From the NCBI RefSeq assembly GCF_003892345.1, contig NZ_RRUE01000001.1, forward strand, positions 62,001 through 126,000: a DNA stretch of 64,000 bases, read 5' to 3'. The notes under the pieces were generated by a model that saw nothing but the letters and a program-made list of their open reading frames with translations, made no database searches and was not told the origin of the DNA. Below are positions 36,709 to 44,441 of this stretch, in pieces. The translations under genes were made by a program, and so were the position numbers. The stretch comes from Lautropia dentalis (GTDB taxonomy: Bacteria > Pseudomonadota > Gammaproteobacteria > Burkholderiales > Burkholderiaceae_E). Every line of letters starts with the position of its first letter. The first letter of the stretch is position 1.

Positions 36709-39700
36709 TTACAGGTGGGTCACCTCCGGGTTCATCGGCACCAGATGGCCCATATCCGTACTGCTGTGGATGTAGAGGCTGTCGTGTGCCGGAGCGGGGG
36801 CTTCACCGTAGGTTTGGCCGTCGTCGCTGAGCAGGTCGTCGAACTGCAGGGCGTGGACGGATTTCAGGACCGAGCGCGGCGAGTGTGCGGCGGATTCATG
36901 TCGCAGTTCCGACACGCCATCCGAACCGGACTGACCGTTCACGGCGCTTTCTGCCTGGTGGGTTTGTGTAGCCCCAGTGTTGCCCTGCTGGTCACCACCG
37001 CCCACATTGGCTTTGCCGCTATCGCTATCACTTTGCCCGCTTTGATTCACCGCGTTCTGCCCACCCGAAGGGTTCTCGTTGTGGGTAGTTTCTGGCGGGT
37101 CGGAGACGGGGGGCGCATGGCCCTTATCAGACGGATCACCAGATGCCTTGTCCGAATCGGATTCCTGTTTTTCCCCGCCCGGGACCGTACTGCTGGCTTT
37201 GGGGTCGCTGGAATGGTCTTCCGTTACTACCTCTCCCTTCGGATCAGTCCCCTGTGACTGCGTGGCGTTCGGGTCTTGTTGATCCGACGCGTCTTTTTGA
37301 ACGCCGCCGCCCACGCCCGTTTCGCCGGCCGGCTTCTGACTACCAGTCGGGTCTTCGGAAGCACCATGGCCAGCCCCTTCAGCCGGTTTTCCGCCCGCAG
37401 GGGCCGAGCCCGGCGTGCCCGATTCTTCGCCTGACGGCTGCGAATCATGGCCCGACGCGCCTGGATGCTGTTCCTCGCCAGCAGCCGGTTTCTGGCCGTT
37501 TTCGGGCGTCGTGGTATCCGTCGTCGTGGTATCCGTCTTTTCTCCTTCCTGTTTTGGCGGGGGAGTCAGCTTATCCTCCTGCGAATGCTGCTCCGCCTCC
37601 TGCGACTGATGTTCATGTTGGGTCGTCACCGCCGCATGCTCCCCGGTTTGGGTCGTTTCTGCCGCGTGTTCATCCCCGCTGTTGGCAGCCGGAGCTGGTG
37701 CCTCCACGATCGTGATGGTGCGGTTTTGGACGTGCCCGGGAATGTCCTGGTGCTGGGCATCCACGGCCGTGAAGCGGAACCGGCCGCCTTCGGCGAGGGA
37801 GGCGTTCCAGTGCACCCTGGCAAAATCGGCCTTGTCGATGAAGTCGCGGGCCTCGATGGTTTTGGCGTTGTCGCCTTCACCCACGGTCAGTGCGGCACCG
37901 GTAATGGGGTTGCCCTTGCCGTCCACGATGTAGTCGATTTTCACGGCTTCGGGTACCTTGCCGTCCTTGCCGGTGAAGATCTCTGCTTTCAGCGCATGGG
38001 ATGCCTCGTCGTGCGCAACGTTCACACTCTGGCCATCGTTGCCGTAGTAGGGCTGGTCCGACATTTCCGAGATGTGGATGGTCTGCTCCGTAGTGTGGGG
38101 CAGCGGGTCACCATTCTGGTCCACGGGGATGAAGCGGATGGTGCCACCGGTGTTGGTGCTGGTGTCCCACAGCAGGTTCTGGAAGTCGGCCTGCCGGACG
38201 AGGTTGCTGCCATTGGCTGTGGAGATTTCCGTGGCGGCGACACCGCCCTTGTTGAGCGTCAGGGGTGAATGGGCGTTGTCGTCGGTGGCGCCGGTTTCTT
38301 CAAAGCCCGTGATCTTGATGAACGCGGGTTTGCGCTCGCCGTTCGAGCCATTGAACAGGTCAGCGTCCAGTTTTTGCACGCTGTCATGGCCGACGTGGGT
38401 GGTCTGGCTGTTGCCGTCCGGATAGCGCGGAGGCAGCGGGGCCGCGGCTTCGTGGATGCGGATGGTCTGGGCGTCGATCTTGCCATCGATCTCGCCTTCC
38501 GGGATGTGCTCGCCATTCGCCTTGACCGGAATGAAGTGGAATTCACCACCGTCCGCATTGCGGGCATCCCACGCAACCTTGTCGAAGTCAGCTTTCGGGA
38601 CAATGGTCTCACCGTCGATTACCGGCTTGCCCTTGAACAGCAGATGGCCACCGCCGTTCAGAATCTTCACGGCATCCGGTTGCTGGGCGTAGATGTCGCC
38701 CTTGAAGAAGTGGGCGTCGATCTTCGCTGTCTTGTCGTTGTAACCAACCTCGGCTGTCTGGTGGTCGGCGTTGTAGATCGGCGCTTTGGGAAGCGTCACC
38801 TCCCCGTGCACCGTGCCGGATCCGCTGCCGTTCGAGGTCGAACCGCTGGCTGAAGAACCACCCGTGTTGGAGCCAGCCTGGACCGAACCGCCCGGGGGCG
38901 TACCACCCTGGCCCTGCGCATCCTGATGGGCCGGCGTGCTGTCCTGATGGCCGCCATGGCCGGCGTTGCCATGGCCGTTCTGGAGGTTATCCTGTGGCGC
39001 TGGCGTCTTGTTGCCTGGGTTGTTCTGGCCCTCCTGTCCCGGCAGCTTGTTGTCTGCGTCCGGGTTGGCGTTCTGTCCCGGTTTGTTGCTGCCGGCAGGC
39101 TGCTCCTTGTCATTGACCTCACCCTGGCTGGCCTGTGGGGCAGGCTGGGACGGGGCGACCGGTGCGGCAGGGGCCTTCACGTCCGCGCTTTCGGTCACGT
39201 GGATGCTGCCTTCCTTCGCATTCGGCAGTTCTTTGGCATCGTCACCGTCTCCATTCATGGCGATGTACCGGATGGTGCCTGCTTCACTCTGGCTGCCGTT
39301 CCAGACCAGACGGTCGAACTCGTCGGCGTGAATGATCTGGCCTTCAACCACGGGGTTGCCGTCCAGTGTCAGCGGGACCTGGTAGTCATCGTATTCGATG
39401 ACGAAGCGGTTGAGTTTCTCTCCGGCCTCATGCTGCGGCACCACCTTGAAGTTGGCAGGTTTGTCACCTTCAAGGGTGAGGGCGTTGTCTTTGCTGGGGT
39501 CGGCATCCGGCAGCTCAACCTTGTTGTTGCCGATCCAGGCCGGACGCGTGCCACTTTCTTCCGACAGCCGGCCCAGCAGGTTTCTCTGCAGCCATATCAG
39601 TTCGTCCTGATCGTCGATTTCCAGCAGCTTGCCACCCAGCCTGGTGGCTTCTGCCCGGGCTTCGGCAAGCGTCAGTGGCTTGTCGCTGGTGATCACTTCG

Positions 39701-40809
39701 TAGCCGGTGAGCTTGACAGGCTGTTCGCCGCCGGCGGCGGCCTTGCCGTTTTCTGCGTCGACTTTGGCGTTCACGGTCCCGCCCTTGTCGTCTGCGTCCC
39801 CTGCCTGTGCATTCACCGCTTCGGCCTTGACGACGCTGGCCAGACGAGTCAACGAGGCATGGACGCCACCCAGACCCTGAGCGTCATGGTCGGCGCCAGC
39901 AGCGGCGGATTTGTCGCTGCCATCGTCGTTGCCCCAGCGCACGACCCGGGCATTCGGGTGTTTGGCGTCATGCGACGATTCGATGTGGGTGATCTTGATG
40001 TACTTGACTTCACCGTCATAGCCTGCGGGCTTGGCCGCTTCGAAGGCCGCCTTTGCGTTGGTCAGACGGGTCTCGCCGTCCACGGCCACTTTCGGGGCGT
40101 TGGCCGTCCCCTGGGCGATGGCGGGGCCACTTGCCCCGGATTGCGGGGGCGGGGTGTCACCGCCGGGCTGGGCTTCGGCGGACGGGGTGCTACCCGGGTT
40201 GCCAGGTTGCTGGCTGCCGTTGTCGGTGCCGGTTTTGTCGGCGTCGGCCTTGGGCTGACCGTCAGCGGGGGTCTGCGGGTTCGTGTTCGGCTGTTTGCCG
40301 GGTTCCTGCTGGGCCAGCTGGTCATTGCCCGGCTTGGCCTGGGCGCTGGGGGCCGGGGCGCTGCTGCTGCCACCGCCGCCACCTGCGGCGGCGCCCACGG
40401 CAGCCACGCCCAGCACGCCCAGGCCGATGGCCATGGGGCTGACGGCGGCGGCCGTGCCGGCGGCAGCACCCGTACCGGCGGCGCCCGCGGCACCCACGCC
40501 GGCAGCCGAAGCGGCATCGGCACTTGCGGTGGCACCAACGACGCCTGCGGCGGCATCACCACCGGAGGCGGCCATTGCGCCTTCGGCCGAGGCAACGAGC
40601 AGCGTGCCGTCGGTGGCCTGGGCGGCGGAGGCGTCGGCCAGCTGTTCGGCGTCGGGCTGTTCGGTGGCGGTAGGCTGCTCCAGCTGCCGTTTGGCAGCGG
40701 TGCGTTTGTGCAGCAGGTCCAGGGCGTCATCCTGGGCCTGGGCGTTGCGCACGGCGGCCGCGTGGGCGGCTGCGTGCGGGTTGTTCGTCATATGGGGCTT
40801 CTGTGCCAT
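36709..40809 (-). CDS. Large repeat adhesin with N-terminal C-type-lectin-like domain (1366 aa)
   Basis: Paralogue of the 1362-aa protein with the same order: Ala-rich helical N terminus, hydrophobic motif AAAVSPMAIGLGVLGVAAVG (about 120-142) and a Gly tract, linker, pre-lectin region (VKYIKITHIESSH), C-type-lectin-like domain (about 365-495: ARAEATRLGGKLLEIDDQDEL...NRFVIEYDDYQVPL), an Asn/Gly/His-rich linker, three full ~105-aa repeats (DFDKVAWDARNADGGEFHF and similar), then an unusually long disordered C terminus of about 270 residues rich in Thr, Glu, Gln, Gly and Ser. The end (FDDLLSDDGQTYGE...) keeps an acidic LLSDD motif like the others. No Sec signal. Probably secreted, perhaps by a type I system encoded elsewhere; inference from composition and repeats. 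Confidence 0.87.
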   Translation of the reverse strand: MAQKPHMTNNPHAAAHAAAVRNAQAQDDALDLLHKRTAAKRQLEQPTATEQPDAEQLADASAAQATDGTLLVASAEGAMAASGGDAAAGVVGATASADAASAAGVGAAGAAGTGAAAGTAAAVSPMAIGLGVLGVAAVGAAAGGGGGSSSAPAPSAQAKPGNDQLAQQEPGKQPNTNPQTPADGQPKADADKTGTDNGSQQPGNPGSTPSAEAQPGGDTPPPQSGASGPAIAQGTANAPKVAVDGETRLTNAKAAFEAAKPAGYDGEVKYIKITHIESSHDAKHPNARVVRWGNDDGSDKSAAAGADHDAQGLGGVHASLTRLASVVKAEAVNAQAGDADDKGGTVNAKVDAENGKAAAGGEQPVKLTGYEVITSDKPLTLAEARAEATRLGGKLLEIDDQDELIWLQRNLLGRLSEESGTRPAWIGNNKVELPDADPSKDNALTLEGDKPANFKVVPQHEAGEKLNRFVIEYDDYQVPLTLDGNPVVEGQIIHADEFDRLVWNGSQSEAGTIRYIAMNGDGDDAKELPNAKEGSIHVTESADVKAPAAPVAPSQPAPQASQGEVNDKEQPAGSNKPGQNANPDADNKLPGQEGQNNPGNKTPAPQDNLQNGHGNAGHGGHQDSTPAHQDAQGQGGTPPGGSVQAGSNTGGSSASGSTSNGSGSGTVHGEVTLPKAPIYNADHQTAEVGYNDKTAKIDAHFFKGDIYAQQPDAVKILNGGGHLLFKGKPVIDGETIVPKADFDKVAWDARNADGGEFHFIPVKANGEHIPEGEIDGKIDAQTIRIHEAAAPLPPRYPDGNSQTTHVGHDSVQKLDADLFNGSNGERKPAFIKITGFEETGATDDNAHSPLTLNKGGVAATEISTANGSNLVRQADFQNLLWDTSTNTGGTIRFIPVDQNGDPLPHTTEQTIHISEMSDQPYYGNDGQSVNVAHDEASHALKAEIFTGKDGKVPEAVKIDYIVDGKGNPITGAALTVGEGDNAKTIEARDFIDKADFARVHWNASLAEGGRFRFTAVDAQHQDIPGHVQNRTITIVEAPAPAANSGDEHAAETTQTGEHAAVTTQHEHQSQEAEQHSQEDKLTPPPKQEGEKTDTTTTDTTTPENGQKPAAGEEQHPGASGHDSQPSGEESGTPGSAPAGGKPAEGAGHGASEDPTGSQKPAGETGVGGGVQKDASDQQDPNATQSQGTDPKGEVVTEDHSSDPKASSTVPGGEKQESDSDKASGDPSDKGHAPPVSDPPETTHNENPSGGQNAVNQSGQSDSDSGKANVGGGDQQGNTGATQTHQAESAVNGQSGSDGVSELRHESAAHSPRSVLKSVHALQFDDLLSDDGQTYGEAPAPAHDSLYIHSSTDMGHLVPMNPEVTHL

Positions 40810-41180
40810 GTTCGAGTCTCGCGATGTGATGGGCCGCGGTACCCGTCGTGTTCATGACGGTGGCTGTGAGTCTTTGGAAAGGTCTGGTGCGTGTTCGTGG
40901 AGGCTCGCCCGGCATGGGCAGGTAGGGCACGCGGCAAAATGGACCGGAGTCACTGTGGCACTGTGGTGCGGATGCCGCATCCGTTTCGGGCCGGGCGGTC
41001 GTTGTTGCCCGCCGGGCGCAGCAGCAGCCCGGGATGGGCGGGGAGCGTACGGATGGTGCCCTGAAGGCTTGCCTGCACATGCCGTGGGAAGAGGTGATGC
41101 GCGGTGTCACGCCGCAGCCGGCTTTGGGTTAGGATGCAGGGGCAACTGGTATTGGTATGCGGGTTTCTGGAAGGATTTCG
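40810..41180. other. Divergent intergenic region between adhesin and nit
   Basis: Both flanking genes start here and are transcribed outward, so it contains two promoters. I could not pick a convincing -35/-10 pair. The nit ribosome binding site AAGGA lies at 41171-41175. Confidence 0.45.
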
Positions 41181-42071
41181 ATGAAGATCAGGGTAGCGGC
41201 GGTGCAGATGGTGTCCGGGCCGGATGTGGCGGCCAATGTGGAGGCGGCGGGGCGTTTGGTGGCGCAGGCAGCGGCGCAGGGGGCGCAGGTGGTGCTGTTG
41301 CCGGAGTATTTCTGCCTGATCAGCGGCAACGACCGCGACAAGCTGGGCATTCAGGAGGTCGATGCCGGCGAGCAGCCGGAGGCCGACACACCGCTGCAGC
41401 ATTTTCTGTCGGTCACGGCGCGGCAGCATGGCATTACGCTGCTGGGCGGCACGGTGCCGCTGAAGTCGCCGAAGATCCATAAAATCTGCAACAGCCTGCT
41501 GGTCTATGGCCCCGACGGCAAGCGGCTGGCGCGCTACGACAAGATTCATCTGTTCGGTTTCCAGCGCGGCGAGGAGTCGTATGATGAATCCGTGGCCATT
41601 CATGCCGGGCGCACGCCGGTGGTGGTGGATGTGCCGGTGGGGGCTGCGGCAAGGGCTGTTGCGAGGATGAGGGCTCCGGGAGGCGCAGACGAGAATGAAG
41701 TGGCGTCGATCCGGGTGGGCCTGGCGGTCTGCTACGACCTGCGCTTTCCGGAGCTGTTCCGGCAGATGGCGCCGCTGGATCTGATGGTGATGCCGGCGGC
41801 CTTTACCTACACTACCGGGCAGGCGCACTGGGAACTGCTGCTGCGGGCGCGGGCGGTGGAAGGGCAGTGCTGGGTGCTGGCCTCGGGGCAGGGCGGCACG
41901 CACCCGGGTTCGGGGCGGCGCACCTGGGGGCATTCGATGCTGGTGGATCCATGGGGCGAAGTATGTGCGGTGCTGCCGGAAGGCGAGGGTGTGGTGGTGG
42001 CCGATCTGGACACCGAACGGACGGCGCAGGTGCGCGAGAGTCTGCCGGCGCTGCGGCACCGGGTGATCTGA
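41181..42071 (+). CDS. Nitrilase-superfamily amidohydrolase (Nit/deaminated glutathione amidase type)
   Basis: Carbon-nitrogen hydrolase, 296 aa, with the full Glu-Lys-Cys triad: E42 in VLLPEYF, K121 in RYDKIHLFGF, and C184 in VGLAVCYDLRFPELFR. The HSMLVDPWGEV segment near the C terminus is typical. It belongs to the Nit1/YafV-like branch, whose bacterial members repair deaminated glutathione or act as omega-amidases; the exact substrate is inferred. A small Ala/Arg-rich insert (about 155-170) precedes the cysteine motif. Start 41181 chosen for its RBS (AAGGA, 5-base gap); an ATG-like start 24 bases upstream is less likely. A nit gene just ahead of tldD is a common betaproteobacterial order. 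Confidence 0.9.
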   Translation: MKIRVAAVQMVSGPDVAANVEAAGRLVAQAAAQGAQVVLLPEYFCLISGNDRDKLGIQEVDAGEQPEADTPLQHFLSVTARQHGITLLGGTVPLKSPKIHKICNSLLVYGPDGKRLARYDKIHLFGFQRGEESYDESVAIHAGRTPVVVDVPVGAAARAVARMRAPGGADENEVASIRVGLAVCYDLRFPELFRQMAPLDLMVMPAAFTYTTGQAHWELLLRARAVEGQCWVLASGQGGTHPGSGRRTWGHSMLVDPWGEVCAVLPEGEGVVVADLDTERTAQVRESLPALRHRVI

Positions 42072-42203
42072 GATGTGCCGTCCGGTTTGATTCGTGATGC
42101 CTGGTTTGACGTGTGTCGTCTGGCCGGGAAACGGTACCGGACGGGGTGACGTGCCGGCCGGGTGATGATCCGGGGTGGCGTCAGGGATTTGAGGATATTG
42201 TGA

Positions 42204-43943
42204 ATGTTGATGAAGGCAGAGATGACGCGAAAAGGCAGGAAGGATTCTCCCAACGGTACATCCGGTGCATCCGGTACATCCGGCAGGCGGTCTGCAAAAG
42301 GTGGCCGGAGTGCACCGGCGGCGCATGCGGCAGGTCGTACCGGTACGGCGCGCGAGGTGGTGCAGCAGGCCGATCCGCAGGCGGTGGCGCGGGCGTTCCT
42401 GCTGGAACCGGGCGGGCTGGTGGAGGCCGATCTGGAGCGGGCCATCGGGCGCATTTTCGAGCACCGGGTGGACTATGCCGACCTGTATTTCCAGTACACG
42501 CGCAGTGAGGGCTGGAGTCTGGACGAGGGCATCGTCAAGTCGGGCAGTTTCTCGATCGGGCAGGGCGTGGGCGTGCGTGCCGTGGCCGGTGACCGTTCGG
42601 CCTTTGCCTATTCGGACGAAATCAATGCCGCCGCGCTGATGTCGGCAGCCGATGCCACGCGCACGATTGCGAAGAGCGGCCGTTCGGGGCGCGTGCGTGC
42701 GGCCGGTGCTGCGGGTACGGCTGGCCAGGTGTCCGGCGCAGAAAGCGGGCGTGGTGTACGGGCGTCTGCGCTGACGCCGGCACAGCTGTCACAGGCTTTG
42801 TCGGGCGGTGCCCGTGCGAATGGCCGTGGCGACCGGGGAAGACGTGATGCAGTGCCCCCCGGCCTGCTGTATGGCATGGCCGACCCCATTGCGTCGCTGA
42901 CGGCGGCCGACAAGGTGGGGCTGCTGCAGAAAATCGAGGCGTATGCGCGCAGGAAGGATCCGCGCGTGACGCAGGTGATGGCCGGACTGGCGGCCGAGCA
43001 CGACATCGTGATGGTGATGCGTTCGGACGGTGTGCTGGCGGCGGATGTGCGGCCGCTGGTGCGGGTGTCGGTGCAGGTGATCGTGGAGCAGAATGGCCGG
43101 CGCGAGCAGGGGCATGCGGGCGGCGGTGGCCGCTTCGATCTCGATTTCTTCACCGACCGGCAGATCCGCGCCTATGTGGACGAGGCGGTGCGGCAGGCGC
43201 TGGTGAATCTGGAGGCGCGGCCGGCACCGGGTGGCGTGCTGAGCGTGGTGCTGGGGCCGGGCTGGCCGGGCGTGCTGCTGCACGAGGCGGTGGGCCACGG
43301 GCTGGAGGGCGATTTCAACCGCAAGAAGTCGTCGGTGTTTGCCGGCCGCATTGGCGAGCGGGTGGCGGCGAAGGGGGTGACGGTGCTGGACGACGGCACG
43401 ATTCCCGACCGGCGCGGGTCGCTCAACATCGACGACGAGGGCAATCCGTCGCAGTGCAACGTGCTGATCGAGGACGGGGTGCTGAAGGGCTATCTGCAGG
43501 ATTCGCTCAATGCCCGCCTGATGAAGGTGCCGGTGACGGGCAATGGCCGGCGCGAGAGCTTTGCGCATCTGCCCATGCCGCGGATGACCAACACCTTCAT
43601 GCTGGGGGGGCAGGACGACCCGGGCGAGATTCTGGCGTCGCTGGACCGCGGGCTGTATGCGGTGAACTTCGGCGGTGGCCAGGTGGACATCACCAATGGC
43701 AAGTTCGTGTTCTCGGCTTCGGAGGCGTACTGGGTGGAGAACGGCAAAATCCAGTACCCGGTCAAGGGCGCAACCATCATCGGCAACGGACCGGATGCGC
43801 TGACGCGGGTGACGATGATCGGCAACGACATGGCGCTGGACCCGGGCATCGGCATCTGCGGCAAGGATGGCCAGAGCGTGCCGGTGGGCGTGGGACAGCC
43901 AACGCTGCGCATCGAGGGGCTGACGGTGGGGGGAACGGCCTGA
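42204..43943 (+). CDS. tldD: Metalloprotease TldD
   Basis: Zinc protease subunit that works with TldE/PmbA (not in this window), known for microcin B17 maturation and CcdA antitoxin turnover. 579 aa, against about 480 for E. coli TldD. The metal motif HEAVGHGLEGD is at 360-370, and the C-terminal fingerprint ...TNTFMLGGQDDPGEIL and GQSVPVGVGQPTLRI is present. The excess length comes from a ~50-residue Ser/Gly/Arg-rich N-terminal extension and an Ala/Gly/Arg-rich insert (about 152-215). GAGG lies 9 bases before ATG 42204; ATGs at 42210 and 42222 are alternatives. 132 bp after nit, same strand. Confidence 0.94.
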   Translation: MLMKAEMTRKGRKDSPNGTSGASGTSGRRSAKGGRSAPAAHAAGRTGTAREVVQQADPQAVARAFLLEPGGLVEADLERAIGRIFEHRVDYADLYFQYTRSEGWSLDEGIVKSGSFSIGQGVGVRAVAGDRSAFAYSDEINAAALMSAADATRTIAKSGRSGRVRAAGAAGTAGQVSGAESGRGVRASALTPAQLSQALSGGARANGRGDRGRRDAVPPGLLYGMADPIASLTAADKVGLLQKIEAYARRKDPRVTQVMAGLAAEHDIVMVMRSDGVLAADVRPLVRVSVQVIVEQNGRREQGHAGGGGRFDLDFFTDRQIRAYVDEAVRQALVNLEARPAPGGVLSVVLGPGWPGVLLHEAVGHGLEGDFNRKKSSVFAGRIGERVAAKGVTVLDDGTIPDRRGSLNIDDEGNPSQCNVLIEDGVLKGYLQDSLNARLMKVPVTGNGRRESFAHLPMPRMTNTFMLGGQDDPGEILASLDRGLYAVNFGGGQVDITNGKFVFSASEAYWVENGKIQYPVKGATIIGNGPDALTRVTMIGNDMALDPGIGICGKDGQSVPVGVGQPTLRIEGLTVGGTA

Positions 43944-43997
43944 AACGGCCTGAGCGGCCTGGGGGGCGCTATGCGGCGCCGGCCATCGCCTGGTGCC

Positions 43998-44079
43998 GGC
44001 CCCTGTCCGGCACTGCTCCTTGTCCAGCACTGCTCCCTGTCTGGTGCGGCTCCCTGTTTGGTGCTCGAGCGGCTCCCGT
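43998..44079 (+). repeat. Degenerate ~20-bp tandem repeat
   Basis: Four imperfect units of the type CCTGTCCGGCACTGCTCC, TTGTCCAGCACTGCTCC, TGTCTGGTGCGGCTCC, TGTTTGGTGCTCGAGCGG. They lie immediately upstream of the aroG promoter. No terminator for tldD is visible here. Confidence 0.55.
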
Positions 44080-44109
44080 TTGACGCCGGCGTCTGTTTGC
44101 GGCTACATT
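44080..44109 (+). promoter_or_regulatory. Promoter of the aroG leader
   Basis: TTGACG (44080-44085), an 18-bp spacer, and TACATT (44104-44109). Transcription would start near 44116, about 24 bases before the leader peptide ATG. This is among the best sigma-70-like promoters in the window. Confidence 0.7.
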
Positions 44110-44139
44110 AGCCACTTCACCTTTTGGGGTTTGCGTTCC

Positions 44140-44223
44140 ATGCTGGGTTTTTCCCGATTTTATTTTGGCTTCTTCTGGTGCGATTCCGCAGGCGGAATGG
44201 CAGGGGAAGCTGTTGTCGGGTGA
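44140..44223 (+). CDS. Aromatic-rich leader peptide of aroG (27 aa)
   Basis: The peptide begins MLGFSRFYFGFFWCDSAGG. Residues 4-13 contain five Phe, one Tyr and one Trp, a density expected only in leader peptides that sense charged tRNAs, as in the pheA and trp leaders of enterobacteria. A GGGG (44126-44129) stands about 10 bases before the ATG. The sense codons for Phe, Tyr and Trp (44149-44178) end just before the first hairpin of the leader RNA. The peptide stops at 44221-44223, about 40 bases before the terminator hairpin. It regulates, by position and content, the DAHP synthase gene starting at 44442. The role is inferred; the sequence elements are directly visible. Confidence 0.82.
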   Translation: MLGFSRFYFGFFWCDSAGGMAGEAVVG

Positions 44224-44301
44224 AGCCGAACGAAAAAGCGAAGCAGACTTCCACTGAACATCGAAAACCGCCAGCGTTGCAGCAGCTGGCGGTTTTTTTT
44301 T
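44183..44301 (+). terminator. Attenuator of aroG: protector hairpin, antiterminator arm and intrinsic terminator
   Basis: Terminator: AACCGCCAGC (44266-44275) pairs with GCTGGCGGTT (44285-44294) around a 9-nt loop, followed by nine Ts to 44301. Upstream hairpin: ATTCCG (44183-44188) pairs with CGGAAT (44193-44198). The overlapping segment GCAGGCGG (44188-44195) can instead pair with CCGCCAGC (44268-44275) with one mismatch, which would break the terminator. A ribosome stalled on the Phe/Tyr/Trp codons would cover the left arm of the first hairpin and free this segment. The three mutually exclusive structures are those of classical attenuation. Confidence 0.78.
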
Positions 44302-44441
44302 ACCCGGCCCGGAGGGGCAGGCTGCGGTGGCTCCGGCGGGATGTGGTATTTCTGGTTTTTGTGTTTGCTGCTTTTTGTGTGCCTGCTGGTTTTTGGTTTG
44401 ATGATTTTGTGTTTGCCGTTTTTGAAGAGGAGTGTTGCTGA

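Noticed and set aside
38926-40857. 643-codon plus-strand open frame opposite the 1366-aa adhesin (and similar frames at 16049-18475 and 31348-32979)
   Set aside because: Composition is that of an antisense frame, no start signals, and the minus-strand proteins have conserved domain order shared with paralogues.
40950-42464. 504-codon minus-strand open frame opposite nit and part of tldD
   Set aside because: The plus-strand nit has an intact Glu-Lys-Cys triad and RBS; the minus frame has no motif.
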